The notes under the pieces are model-generated. The model had not been told where the DNA came from. It made no database searches and worked only from the letters and a program-made list of their open reading frames with translations. The position numbers and the translations under genes were made by a program. From Umbelopsis ramanniana AG (Eukaryota; Mucoromycota; Umbelopsidomycetes; Umbelopsidales; Umbelopsidaceae), in assembly GCF_025399195.1 (NCBI RefSeq), contig NW_026252091.1:1-64000 (forward strand): a stretch of DNA of 64,000 nt. Direction: 5' to 3'. Below, piece by piece: positions 48,824 through 61,024 of this stretch; position 1 is the stretch's first letter; every line of letters starts with the position of its first letter.

Positions 48824-51695
48824 ATGGGCGACATCAAGAAGGAAGGTTACTTCTCTGTCAAGGAAGACGGCCTTAGAGCATGGATGTGGTCCAAGCGGTA
48901 CGGCATATTGAGGGATCAAACCTTGACACTGCACAGAAACGAGGTATGTTGTAGAGTAAATGGAGAGCGAGGGAAGACGAAGTAATACCCTTGGTTATTA
49001 AATTTCCTTTTCTCCTTGTCAAAAAGCAATCTGGCCAATGTATTGCATTGATATTTCTGAAGGATGTGAAATCCGTTGATCGCAGCGAGACAAAAACCTA
49101 TTCCTTTGACCTGGTTACAAAAGACAAGACGTACTCCATAGCCTGCAAAAGTGATGAGGAACTGTATTCTTGGATGGACGAAATATACAATGCAAGTTGT
49201 CTGGCTATATATAAAATTCTATTCCATGCTATTTTGTACTAACGCCACATTGTACTGACCATAGCGATCTCCCCTCGGAGCATCTGGACCTACAAATTTT
49301 GTACATCGAGTACACGTCGGTTTTGACCCTGTCACTGGGGCCTTCACGGTAAGTCGCTATTGAATCGCTAAACAAGGCAATGTTGGACCGGAATGGAAAA
49401 AGAAGCTAAACTGGCGCTAAATTGCAAACAGGGTTTACCCGCGCAATGGAATGCTCTCTTGAAAGGATCCAAAATTACTGCCGAAGATGCTGCTAAAAAC
49501 CCACAAGCGGTATTGGAAGCACTGGAGTTCTATACTGAACAAACAAAACGAGAACACGACTTTGACATCGAACCATCCAGATCGCCTGCAAGCCCGGCAC
49601 ATCGTTCGCCTGATATTAGAAAGCCATCAAGTGAAAGACGCTCTCCATCTCCTTCTTTCAAAGCTACTAGAGCAGCTCCTTCACCACCATCTTCCAGATC
49701 CGACCACTCACCTAGAAGGCCACCACCACCGAGGCCAGTGCGTTCTAATGATTCGTCAGTATCAGATGTGAGTAACCAATCCAGCGCCAGCCTGGAAGGA
49801 AGAATGGCAGACATGTCAATGGATCCACGAAGCAGTTATACTAGATACCACACCCCCTCGTCTCGAGGAGATCCTAGTAGCAAAGATACCAGTGACATTC
49901 AGGTAATGTCACCTTCCAAACCTCGATCCCCACGGTCCCATAGTCCTTCGTCATCCAGTAGTTCTGCTTCTCGACCTCGTCCACCATTGTATCCAAAGGA
50001 TATATCTCGATCAGGATCGACCGCTTCATACTCCCATGGAGCTGCTGTTATACAAAACGCTATGGCTCGCTCTAACAGCCAACGTGGTATTTCTCCTGGT
50101 CCATCTTCATCAAGCGAGCGAAGCGATCGACGTGAACGAGAACGGGAACGTGATGCTATGGAAAGAGAACAGGAAAGACAGCTGAGAAAACAAAAGGAAC
50201 GGGAAGCTGAGCATCGTGCACGGGAACTTGAAAGAAGACAGCAAAAGGAGCGCCAGCGCGAGCGCGAGCGAGAACGGGAACGAGAGCGAGAGCGCGATAG
50301 AGAAAGAGAGAAGGAACCTAGCCGCACACCTGCTCCCGCTGCTGATAATAATGCACCGCCCGCTGCTAAACCTGTCGGTCGAAGACAGAAGGCGCAACAA
50401 ATGAATGACGCTGAGATCATGGAAAAGCTTCGTAAGTTTTGGTTTTTTTTTCTGATTGACTAGCGCCGGTGCAATTGTTTGTTAATATGCGATTATTACT
50501 ATTGCAGAAATGGTCGTATCTCCTGGAGACCCCAACTTGCAATACAAGAAGAGCAAACGTGTTGGACAAGGGTAAATTGAACATTTGCGTACAACATCAT
50601 CTGCCTTTTGCTCACTCTTTTGTTGTGTTGTTATAGCGCCTCCGGTTCCGTTTATCTTGCCACTCAGTTATCCACTAGCTTGCGAGTCGCTATCAAACAA
50701 ATGGATCTCGCCCATCAAGCCCGTAAAGACCTTATTATGAACGAGATTGTCATTATGAAAGAATCCCATCACAACAATGTGGTTAACTTTTTGGATTCAT
50801 TCTTGCTGAATGGCGACTTGTGGGTCGTTATGGAATACATGGAAGGAGGAGCCTTGACCGATGTGATCGATAACAACGAAATGACAGAACCTCAAATTGC
50901 ATCAGTCTGCTTGGAAGTAAGTTATCATGCAAAGGACGCATCATCCTCACCTCGGATGGCTAATCTCTGACCTCCCGTTAACACTAGACTGCCAAAGGCT
51001 TGGATCACTTACATCAACATAATATTATTCATCGTGATATCAAGTCTGACAATATTCTATTAAACTTTTATGGCCAAGTCAAAATCAGTAAGTAGTAACC
51101 TTTGTAGTCGCCTATGACGCCATTCATGTACTGATGGATCCCGCAGGCGATTTTGGATATTGTGCAAAACTCACTGATCAAATGAACAAACGTGCTACTA
51201 TGGTTGGAACACCGTATTGGGTAAGCATCATCATTTAAACGGTCAATCACTCTTTGTAATATGGACACTCTGACCAGAACATTGTTCATATAGATGGCAC
51301 CCGAGGTTGTGAAACAAAAAGAGTACGGCGCAAAGGTTGATATATGGTCACTGGGTATCATGGCCATCGAAATGATTGAAAATGAGCCTCCTTATCTGGA
51401 TGAGGAGCCATTGAAAGCACTTTATCTTATTGCTACAAACGGCACACCTGTTTTGAAGGCACCTGAAGTACTCTCAAACGAACTTAAAGGCTTTTTGGCT
51501 GTGTGCTTGTGTGTCGATGTGAAAAGCAGAGCCAGCGCAGGAGAACTACTAGAGGTATGTATTGACCCGCCCGTCACTAGCTAGATATCTCGTACTCTTT
51601 TAACTCACTATCTGTTTTCACTCCAGCACCAATTTTTGAGAAAGGCGTGTCCACCTTCAAATCTTGCCCCTCTGCTCAAGTTCCGTAACGCTTAA
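48824..51695 (+). CDS. CLA4: p21-activated kinase with PH domain (Cla4/Skm1 type)
   Basis: Cdc42/Rac effector kinase acting in polarity, septins and cytokinesis. Ten exons: 48824-48943, 49027-49191, 49265-49348, 49432-50431, 50508-50571, 50637-50916, 50988-51087, 51147-51220, 51294-51554 and 51627-51695, total 2,217 nt and 738 residues. PH domain (about 3-95; [19 protein letters not shown]), CRIB (about 98-125; [16 protein letters not shown] then GAFTGLP), a Ser/Pro linker with an Arg-Glu repeat coil (about 350-430), and an STE20 kinase domain from about 465: [55 protein letters not shown] plus CRIB separates it from the Ste20 type. Intron 2 (49192-49264) begins with GC. Confidence 0.96.
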
Positions 51696-51819
51696 ACATA
51701 GATGGCTAGCGGCATGTGCTCACTACAATAACATATATTTTTGAATTGGAATGAAATCGTAAAAGAGAAAAAAAAAAGTGACTGGAAAATTTACAATTAG
51801 GTTGCTGCTTGAAATTACA

Positions 51820-52544
51820 TTAAGCGCGATAGCTTCCTGGGCGTGCAGTATGCTTTGCCTTTACCCGGATGCTGGTGATGGATGGTTTAGCGGTGACGAC
51901 AATGTGAACAGCCGAGTTGTTCCTGGTCTGCGTTTTCAAGTCTTCCTCCTACATCATTGCCAGTGAGCATGCGATTGACGGGCTAAACAGCATTTTGATG
52001 GCACTTACCATATCTTCGGGTATGATGTCGTCCACCAGCTCAACTGTTCCAGTTGTGCATTTCAGCTCCACTTGATCGCTCAATTCCACCTGTAACTTCA
52101 AAGCAAGTTGGATCGATTTTTCTATGCTTGCACCTAAACCGTGTATCGTGATGCTTGCACATCTTTTTGGAGAGATCAGTCGGTATACTGTTAAATAATG
52201 AGACCATCAAAGCGTTATACAAACTCTTGTAATAGAAGCAGCTTCTTGGCTCTGGCAAGTTGTGCAGCGAACGAACTTTTGTTGGAAACATATATATCTG
52301 TGGGTATTGTTGCTGGTCTTTGTGGAGTCCTTTTTTTCAATTCTCCTGCAAGGTCATAGTGAAAAGTTAGAGACGTTGAATGGCGATATGAAAGATCGTC
52401 GACTCTAACACGAAACACGTAATGTGATCTCAGGTGAAATGCAGTGCCAACGGAATGTACTAATATTGTCTCGATCGAGTGCATACCTTCCAGTTTGATC
52501 CTTTTCGTTGGTGGATTCCGTGAATGATCTCGATCTGGCGGCAT
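51820..52544 (-). CDS. POP7: RNase P/MRP subunit POP7 (Rpp20)
   Basis: Alba-family protein that pairs with Pop6/Rpp25 on the P3 stem of RNase P and RNase MRP RNA. Exons 52487-52544, 52225-52345, 52009-52162 and 51820-51948 give 462 nt and 153 residues (human Rpp20 is 140). Aligned landmarks: KKRTPQRPATIPTDIYVSNK (human RLPRRPNDIYV), FAAQLARAKKLL, SITIHGLGASIEKSIQLALK, GTVELVDDI, and TRNNSAVHIVV. The third exon uses an unusual donor (GA|GTTTGT) and the reading phase fits only with the acceptor at 52163. A C-terminal basic extension (VKAKHTARPGSYRA) exceeds the human protein. Convergent with the PAK gene, only 124 bp apart. Confidence 0.88.
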
Positions 52545-52946
52545 GACTGAAAACTTCCAGTCTGTCCAATTCAATTTTTTTTTGGCAGGTAAGGAAAAAA
52601 ATCTGAATGGATTTTTTGCGCAGCCTAAATTCTCCATTGAAAGTATGTATTGTTGGCTCTTCGAATTCTCTTATGGCAGGAAGTGGAATCCTACCATATG
52701 TATGGTTAGCCCGCCAATGCTTTGTTTAAAATGGTGTACTTCAACTACTTCAATAATCACCAAATTCGCAATACTAACGGTATGGTGAATTTATCAGCTA
52801 AAAAAAACCAACCCAAAATGTGCTTGAATATCTATCTAATGGGAGATGTCGGTAGTTAATACCTCCATAAGAATAAGTGTTGCTTTACACCATTCAGTTG
52901 TGAGAAATAATCTAAATAGCTTATATATAAATGCTTCCCTAGGTGC

Positions 52947-53863
52947 TTATATGAGGTTGCTACGATCCGTGCTTTTGTCGGTCCAATCCAGACCGTAGCG
53001 GGAGGCTGGGGGTTCGTAGTTGTTTAGAGCGTCCTCCACCTCGTCAACCGAGTTACAAACTACAAAGATATCCTTATTGTTGCCACTGATGAATTTTTCT
53101 GCAAAATCAAAAAGTTAGTTGGGAAATTCGATTGGGCTTCTATAGATACAAGATTCTTACCGCCAGCACAATGGTTGATCCATTGTGTGAATAGATCGTA
53201 GTAATTATTGGTGTTCAGCAAAATGATGGGTTTGGAGTGAATGTTCAATTGAGACCATGTAATAACCTCCAACAGTTCTTCCATCGTACCAAAGCCACCG
53301 GGAAGAGCGATGAAAGCGTCACTCTGTGAAAAAAAAGTTAGCAAATTCACATTGGTAAGGGTTATTAATGCAAGCCCTGGGGTACCTCTTCGCTCATCAT
53401 TTGCTTGCGAGTGTGCATATCAGGAACGATGACCGTCTCGGTGAATTGGTTGCTACCATTTCGGTAGAGTGGAACAGGAACAATGCCTTTGGCTTTGCCG
53501 CCGCCTTCAACTACAGCCTTTGCAACAGCACCCATTAAGCCGACCTGTCCTCCTCCTGTTGACAATCACAGACAGTCCACATTATTATACAGAAGCTAAC
53601 TCATAATTCTTTACAAAATGAATTTCTTACCATAAATGAGACTATAGCCCTTCTTAACCATTAAGTTTCCTAGAGCTGTTCGAGAACATTTAGTTGTTTT
53701 GCAAAATGTAGTCTCTGGGTGAATTGCATGTTCCAACATGGTACTCACCATTTGCTTGCTCGAAGTAGGACGAATCAACACTTTCATTTGCTCCACAGAA
53801 CACACATATACTCTTGATAATTTCTGGTTTGGGTACCGGTTTGGTTAACGGAGGTAATGGCAT
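52947..53863 (-). CDS. LOG-family protein (possible nucleoside-5'-monophosphate phosphoribohydrolase)
   Basis: LOG (lonely guy) fold, formerly annotated as lysine decarboxylase. Exons 53749-53863, 53631-53675, 53386-53555, 53161-53323 and 52947-53098 give 645 nt and 214 residues, usual for the family. Motifs: SICVFCGA start of the fold, [12 protein letters not shown] nucleotide loop, then the signature [17 protein letters not shown] with the catalytic Glu, preceded by MHTRKQMM whose Arg also belongs to the active site. In plants and some fungi and bacteria such enzymes free active cytokinin from its riboside monophosphate; here the substrate could equally be AMP or another nucleotide. Divergent from the NmrA-like gene with about 160 bp between the ATGs. 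Confidence 0.93.
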
Positions 53864-54024
53864 GACTGACTTCTTAAACAACAAGGTCTTGTGAACAGTG
53901 GCCTTTTTCTTAACAATTGGTATCTGGAGTTCTGGATATCATGACTCACTTTGGAATGCCGCAGCAAAAATGTTATAACAAAAAACTAGCCTAAAACTGC
54001 AGGTTTGACTTTTTGTTCGGCACC

Positions 54025-54894
54025 ATGTTTGTAATTATTGGAGCCACAGGACAAGTTGGTAGCCATGTCGCAGAATACTTGCTTGAGAGGGGCGAACCTG
54101 TCAAGATCATCGTGCGAAACATCGAAAAGGCGCAGAAGCTGAGTCAATTAGGTGCAACTGTACACGTGGGCGACATCGACAACCCTCTAGATATTGAGTC
54201 TGGATTCAAAAATGCCGATGCGGTGTATCTAATGGATCCGCCTGCATACCACGAACCAAACGTTGAAGAAATTACTCGAAAGAGAATGACGACTTTGAAA
54301 GATGCCATTGTTCATAACTCTGTGAAGAAGGTGGTTGTCTTAACTTCTGGTGGCGTACACAACCGCCATCTCGATATTGGCAATTTAAAGTATGCTCAAA
54401 TATGGGAAGATGGTTTCAAAGAACTCACAATGCCTGTGACCAGCCTTAGGCCAGCTTGGTTTATGGAAAATTGGACTCCTGCTATTATGATGGCTAAGGA
54501 AAATGGTCAATTTCCAACTATGCTACGTTGTTTGGACAGGTCGATTCCTCAAATAGCAGCCAAAGACATTGCCAAAGTTGCAGCCGATATCATGGAAAGC
54601 TCATGGTCAGGATTCCAAGTTGTTGAACTGGAAGGTCCACAGAAATATTCAGTCCTTGATGTTACCAACGCTCTCTCCAAACATCTAAAAACAGATGTTC
54701 ATCTAAGTGTCATTGAACGGGACCAATTACCGTCGATGCTTTTGTCCATCAATACGCATCCTAACTCTATCGATGGATGGGTTGCTATGCTGGATTTTAC
54801 AAATGATATTCCACAACAGTTTGAGCATAGCGAGGAAACTGTCAAGGGGAGTACCACAATTGATGAATTTATTTCTTCGGTTCTTGGAGATTAG
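54025..54894 (+). CDS. NmrA-like NAD(P)-binding protein
   Basis: Single-exon gene of 289 residues. Atypical SDR of the NmrA/azoreductase-like group, which bind NAD(P) and work either as redox sensors or as reductases. Glycine-rich start GATGQVGSHVAEYLL (GxxGxxG, residues 6-12). An Asp-Ile pair (VGDIDNP) closes the Rossmann strand, then ADAVYLMDPP, VKKVVVLTSGGVHNR, TSLRPAWFMENW and IAAKDIAKVAADIM follow. The classical YxxxK dyad is not apparent, consistent with NmrA-like proteins. The ATG at 54025 has a strong CACC context. Substrate and role cannot be told from sequence. Confidence 0.9.
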   Translation: MFVIIGATGQVGSHVAEYLLERGEPVKIIVRNIEKAQKLSQLGATVHVGDIDNPLDIESGFKNADAVYLMDPPAYHEPNVEEITRKRMTTLKDAIVHNSVKKVVVLTSGGVHNRHLDIGNLKYAQIWEDGFKELTMPVTSLRPAWFMENWTPAIMMAKENGQFPTMLRCLDRSIPQIAAKDIAKVAADIMESSWSGFQVVELEGPQKYSVLDVTNALSKHLKTDVHLSVIERDQLPSMLLSINTHPNSIDGWVAMLDFTNDIPQQFEHSEETVKGSTTIDEFISSVLGD

Positions 54895-55139
54895 CAGAAA
54901 CATGTTGACATAGTACCCATATCTTGGTATTCATCATCTTTTCTTATAAATATTATTTTACGCTTTCTCTCTATATTCTGCTTAGTTAGACGATAGATGG
55001 GACATTCGGTCCAGCAGGGCTGGCAATTTCACAGTATTGATTTGGACATCCGACCCCATAGCAGTGACTGACTTAGACACTGCCCAAAAAAAAAAAAAAA
55101 GTATCAAAGATCTGCTTCAACCCTCACGGCGAATCACCA

Positions 55140-57954
55140 ATGCTGCGACCAATTGCGAGGGTCGCCCCATTTCACGCAGGATCTTCAACAAAATGGAAGC
55201 TCATACCGAGCATTCGCTGCTTTTCTACTACATTAGACAGTATACCGAGCAAGAATGACTTTGACGTCGTCGTCATTGGAGGAGGACATGCTGGAGCCGA
55301 AGCCTGCGCTGGAGCAGCAAGAGCTGGCGCAAGAACGCTTTTGATAACCCAGAATCCAGATACCATTGGTAATTAATGTCAGGATATTGCATTTTGTCGA
55401 AAATATCATTATAACCCACCGATTTTTTTGAAACAATGAAAGGTGAGATGTCTTGTAACCCCTCGTTTGGCGGAATTGGTAAGGGCATCTTGATGAGAGA
55501 AATAGATGCCATGGATGGGCTTTGCAGCAGAGTATCAGGTACGTATTGATTTCCGAGAGCCAAAAACAGAGCAGTTTTAGATGATAATCACATTCGTCTA
55601 TAGATTTGTCTGGTATTCAATTCAATGTCCTTAACAAGTCCCGAGGACCAGCAGTTCATGTAAGTATTTCGCCATGGCATCAACGACAGTACAATGAAGC
55701 TGATTGAATTATGTAGGGACCACGAGCGCAAATTGATCGCAAGATTTACAAGCGACATATGCAGCATATTCTTAAGGACTATCCCAATCTCACAATCTTA
55801 TCTGGAAGTGTTCACGATCTGGTTATCAAGAAGGGGGCATTAGGCGCAGATATTGCAAATGGCGACATTGGTGCAGAAGTTGGTGGCGTAACATTAGGTA
55901 TGTCAATGTAAGGGTTGCTGCTTTGTGTCCCTATCGTTGGACTAATTTCAATTTTGCAGAGGATGGAAATACCATAACGGCGTCAAAGGTCGTCATCACT
56001 ACAGGAACTTTCTTGGGAGGAGAAATTCATTTAGGTATGTATGGTTTTCCGTGCAAATCAAATTTCACATTTCAAAGTGAGTTCTCACGTATGCGTACTA
56101 TAGGATTGAAGGTGTGGCCAGCCGGAAGAATTGACGAAAACCCGTCAATTGGATTGTCAAACTCACTGAAAGTTGCCGGGTTTCAATTAGCCCGTTTGAA
56201 AACAGGTGAGTGATATGGTCAAATGATAACGTACAAGGGCAATGTCTTACGTTGATTATGATGTACAGGGACACCACCTAGACTAGACGGCAAAACCATT
56301 GACTATAGCGATCTTCAAGTCCAAAATGGAGATAACCCACCAACGCCTTTTTCATACCTTCATGACAGTGTACCCTATGCCAACGAACAAGTCCAATGTC
56401 ATCAAACAAGAACGAATTCGGATACCCACAAGATCATAGCAGATAATTTTCATCAATCAATTCATATTCGTGAGACAGTTAAAGGGCCACGCTATTGTCC
56501 ATCTATAGAATCCAAAATTCAAAGATTCACTCAAAAGGAATCCCACATCATTTGGCTGGAACCAGAGGGCTTCGATACAGACTTGGTTTATCCCAACGGC
56601 ATTTCCAATACCATGCCAGAAGACATCCAATTGAAGTTTTTACGTACCATCAAAGGGCTGGAAAATGTAGACATGGTTCGACCAGGTAAGTACCAATTGT
56701 TGTATGCTGTAAGCATATTGCTCTTTTCTCATATTATCTTCAGCTTACGGCGTGGAATACGATTATGTTGACCCACGTGAGCTTCGTTCAACGCTTGAAA
56801 CAAAGCGTATCAAGGGTCTTTACCTTGCTGGACAAATCAATGGAACAACTGGCTACGAGGAAGCTGCAGCTCAAGGTATCATTGCTGGCGTAAATGCTGG
56901 TCTTTCGTCACAAGACAAAAACCCATTGATTCTTGATCGAGCAGACGGATACATTGGTGTTTTGATAGACGATCTTATCACCAAAGGTGTAGAAGAACCA
57001 TACAGAGTATTCACTGCAAGAGCAGAATATCGACTTTTGCTTCGAGCAGATAATGCAGATACACGTTTGACGGAAAAAGGTAACGTGTCGAACCCGTTAC
57101 GAATCTCGCATGGAAGCAAACACTTTCATTGTCTAATCCTTAATATTACATTCAGCTCACCATGCTGGAATCGTGAGCAAAGAGCGATGGAATCGATTTT
57201 CGGCTTCTAATCAAGAGCTCAATGGTGCTTTAGAAGTAATGGAAAGCACTTCACTTTCTCCTGAGAAATGGTCAAAATACGGTATTAATGTCAATAGTGA
57301 TGGTGTCATGCGCAGGTTTGTGTGAATAATGTGTATTACGTCGGATACCATACTACTAGTGGACTCACTCGTTGCCTTTAGTGCGCTGGACCTCCTACGA
57401 TGGCCAAATATTACGGTTGAAAACTTCTATGAACTCGTCCCTCAACTAAAGCATTTGTCTCCAGAGAGCAAAAAGAGAGTGGAAATTGAAGGTGATTTAA
57501 CGGGAACCCCAGACTACTCTATGCTGAGCTATATATTGACTTGTTTTTACTCCACCAGGTCTTTATAAACCGTTCATAAAAAGACAAGAAGTAGAAGTTT
57601 TGGCGCTGCGCCGTGATGAGGACATTTTACTCGATGTCAACATGGATTATAGCGGGTAAGCAGACCGTCCATTTGCTCAGCAGTACCATGTCATATGCTT
57701 ACATATTGCTAATGTCTCGTTTGATGATAGCTTGAATAACCTTTCCAATGAAATCCGTCAAAAGCTTGCTATCGTTCGGCCGGAGACCCTGGTATGGAAA
57801 GTTGGGCTGTTAATCATATATTGTTAATTAGTTACTGACACTTTTCAATTTTGGGTTGCAGGGAGCAGCAAAAAGAATTGAAGGAATGACGCCAGCCGCC
57901 GTCTTTGTTTTGCTGAAACATGCGCAACGAAGCAGCTCACGATCTGCTAAATAA
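55140..57954 (+). CDS. MTO1: MTO1/MnmG, mitochondrial tRNA wobble-uridine modification enzyme
   Basis: FAD protein that with the GTPase MSS1/MnmE makes the 5-carboxymethylaminomethyl-type group on U34 of mitochondrial tRNAs. Multi-exon gene of about 650 codons. N-terminus is a mitochondrial presequence (Arg/Ser-rich, RCFSTT near residue 27), then the FAD loop [14 protein letters not shown]. Further exons show [35 protein letters not shown]-type segment, [33 protein letters not shown]-like [81 protein letters not shown], and a C-terminal [13 protein letters not shown] followed by [15 protein letters not shown]. About a dozen introns; the first donor is at 55369. I did not compute every boundary. 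Confidence 0.96.
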
Positions 57955-58164
57955 ATATCATACGGATAGCATATTTGTAGAGACACTAGAATAAATGTTT
58001 GTAGAATAATTGGATACTACACAACCAGTGAGTAGCCAGTATATGGGGTTTGAAATGAATCGTAGCCATGCTGGTAATCGGTTTTTGTGACTGCCAATGG
58101 AAATTTCGCTACTGGCTGTTGTTTGCCCGTCAGCTTGCTTCACTGATCCAACTCCATTCACAGC

Positions 58165-60008
58165 ATGTCGCCAGCAGCAACAAAGGCGAAGAAGGTCAGC
58201 AGTACGGCAAAGAAAGAAGTCAATGACAAGTCTAAAGAGTTTGAAGAATTCGAAAAGCTTCTCACTGATTCAGCAAAGCGAACAAGAGAGCTTTTCTCCA
58301 CAGCTTACAGCCAAGCGGTGATGGATGAACAAGCAAGGTAAGCATCAACGTGCAAAAATGCCTAGATCACTGCAACACTAGCTCATTTCTTTCTCTTCCG
58401 TTAGTCAACGTGTTAAATTGACAACAAAGATTCACGATGAGTACGATGGGGTTCGAAAGTTGCCAGACGCATTGATCAAACAGCAGAATGAAGCAAAGAA
58501 AAATGCTACTAGACGAGCGGCCGGTCCTGCAGCACTAGCTAAGAAGACAACAATGGAAGAAGCTACTGAAGATGCAGATACTGAAATGGCTGATAGCTCT
58601 GTACAGCAACTCATAAATAGTATTCCCGAGAAATCAGACACGTAAGTTGGAATTCTCCTTTTGTTATGTTCACATATGGCCACTAAAGCCCTTTTTTCTC
58701 TTCCTTCCAACAGTGGTTCAGCCCAAGCTGGAACAGTAGCATTGAGATCGAATAATCCCTTCCCAGACATTCCAGATATTAGTGGAGGATCTCTTGTACG
58801 CCGAGCACAAGCAAGGGCCATTAAACCAGTTTGGCATGCACCATGGAAGCTTATGCGCGTTATTAGTGGCCATTTGGGTTGGGTAAGATCAGTCACAGTA
58901 GAACCTGGTAACAAGTGGTTTGCTACTGGTGCTGGCGATCGTACCATCAAGGTCAGTCATTTAATATTATTCTGTAGTTGTCAATTTCTGCTGCGTCTAC
59001 TAAACCTATTCATTCACATATTAGATTTGGGACTTGGCATCAGGCACCTTAAAATTGTCACTTACTGGTCACATCAGCACTGTTCGTGGACTTGCTGTTT
59101 CATCTCGCCACCCATACCTCTTTTCGTGCGGTGAAGATAAAATGGTCAAATGCTGGGATTTAGAACAAAACAAGGTCATTCGCCATTACCATGGCCATCT
59201 ATCAGGTGTATACTCCCTCAGTTTGCATCCTACATTAGACTTACTTGTCACAGCCGGCCGTGATGCCACAGCAAGAGTAAGTATCAGAAATTTGGATTGT
59301 AAGCAACCAATCGCGACGGTACTAACTAATTCATCTAGGTTTGGGATATGCGAACGAAGCATTGCGTTCACGTTTTGACTGGTCACACCTCAACGGTAGC
59401 GGATGTTAAGTGTCAGGAGGCGGATCCACAAGTCATAACTGGATCTATGGATAGTACTATCAGACTATGGGATTTAGCTGCTGGCAAGACAATGTCAACT
59501 TTGACGCATCATAAGAAAAGTGTTCGTGCTCTTGCACTACACCCTACAGAATTTGGATTTGCTAGTGGAAGCGCGGATAATATCAAGGGATGGAAGTGCC
59601 CAGAAGGCACGTTTATGCATAACTTTGAAGGCAACAACTCTATAATCAACACCTTGGCACTTAATCAAGATGGCGTTCTCTTCTCTGGTGGCGACAACGG
59701 TCAAATGGCGTTCCATGATTGGAGGTCTGGTCACCGTTTCCAATCTGTGGAGACCACTGTTCAGCCTGGATCGTTGGACGCTGAAGCTGGTATTTTCGCC
59801 AGTACTTTTGATCACACTGGATCTCGTTTGATTACGTGTGAAGCAGACAAGACGATTAAAATTTGGAAGGAAGACGAAGATGCCGTAAGTTCTTAGTCAG
59901 TATCTTTTTAATAAGCTGTAGGCCATGGCTAACATTGTTGTTCTCCCATAGACCGAAGATTCTTATCCTTTAGACTGGAGACCGACTATCAAGCGAAGAC
60001 GATACTAA
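58165..60008 (+). CDS. PRP46: PRP46/PLRG1, WD-repeat splicing factor
   Basis: Core subunit of the Prp19/NineTeen complex, required for spliceosome activation. Exons 58165-58337, 58405-58641, 58714-58951, 59025-59276, 59339-59884 and 59952-60008 give 1,503 nt and 500 residues (human PLRG1 514). After an N-terminal helical region and a conserved [20 protein letters not shown] segment come seven WD40 repeats, for example [47 protein letters not shown] and [13 protein letters not shown]. The C-terminus ends [15 protein letters not shown], close to the family end. Placed between MTO1 (tandem, 210 bp) and PSF1 (convergent, 119 bp). Confidence 0.97.
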
Positions 60009-60127
60009 ATAGCCTTTTGTAGTTTCACAGTTTTTGTTTTTCTTTTATTGGTGGCATTGAAATTGTTATGTACAAAAGATGATTGACTACTATTATGTTA
60101 CAATGATGATATACAGTATGGTACCAA

Positions 60128-60721
60128 TCAGACATGTTTGAGATACCCTGATCGTATAAGGGATTCTACATCTGTTCGTCGAACGTAGAATTGACTTCCT
60201 CGCTTCAGGTTCAGTACGCCGTATTCGGTCTGTACCTCGCCAGCATCTTTGAGAACGCGTACTTCGATGAAAAGATCGTCTGGTGGATCCAAACCAATAC
60301 CGCCATTACCGCCCAAGTCTATCTCCATAAAATTTTGTTTATACGAAGTCATTAGCTCTGAGTAATCCTTTGCAAAATCGATTTCAGGGCCACTGAGAGC
60401 AATCCGATTGTCGCTGCTCAACACGTTGCCTTGATCCCAGATTATTTGCTTGATTCGATTGACGCGCTGGCGATGATAGGCCATCAGCACGCGCTTACTG
60501 CGCTTGACAGTCAGATGGTGCACTAGCACCGTTGTGATGGCTGATGGATTTTGCTGCAGTTCTGTTTTCATGTCGGCTTTGATTTTGTCAATGAGTGAAC
60601 AGAGAAACCGAATCTCTCTGCAAATACTTCGGACAAGATCCTCATTGTATGGAGCGAGGATCTCCATTGTTCTCTTTGCCTCTTTTGCAAGCTTGTAAGC
60701 GCTGTCAGCAAACGTTGACAT
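60128..60721 (-). CDS. PSF1: GINS complex subunit PSF1
   Basis: Subunit of GINS, part of the CMG replicative helicase with Cdc45 and Mcm2-7. Single exon, 197 residues (human 196). Family features: N-terminal ALAKEAKRT-type helix (KLAKEAKRTMEILAPYNEDLVRS region), KRSKRVLMAYHRQRVNRIKQ (human [20 protein letters not shown]), YSELMTSYKQNF, then the B-domain PPDDLFIEVRVLKDAGEVQTEYG (human PPKSLYIEVRCLKDYGE), KRGSQFYVRR and a terminal LIRSGYLKHV (human LIRQGVLEHI). No introns, unlike nearly all its neighbours. Confidence 0.96.
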   Translation of the reverse strand: MSTFADSAYKLAKEAKRTMEILAPYNEDLVRSICREIRFLCSLIDKIKADMKTELQQNPSAITTVLVHHLTVKRSKRVLMAYHRQRVNRIKQIIWDQGNVLSSDNRIALSGPEIDFAKDYSELMTSYKQNFMEIDLGGNGGIGLDPPDDLFIEVRVLKDAGEVQTEYGVLNLKRGSQFYVRRTDVESLIRSGYLKHV

Positions 60722-61024
60722 TGTTGCAAGATGGAGCTCGAATTGCTAGCAGCAAAGCGATTAAATTGAAAAACAACTGGACGCGCCAAAACTTTGATTA
60801 TCGGGTCCAAAAATTTCAGCGGTTCCCAATAAGAAAGTCCTACACCGTGTAAGTAGTATGGAACAAAGTGGCTCCCTACAGACAGCCAAAGGAAAATACT
60901 AATGTACCACTTAGATAGCAATGCAGTTTCATTCAAGTGCTTCACTTTTGTAAGGTCAAGAAATGCTATCACGCATTGCAATAAGTACAAAGTGGAATTG
61001 ACACAGTGAAAACGGGCCATTTGA

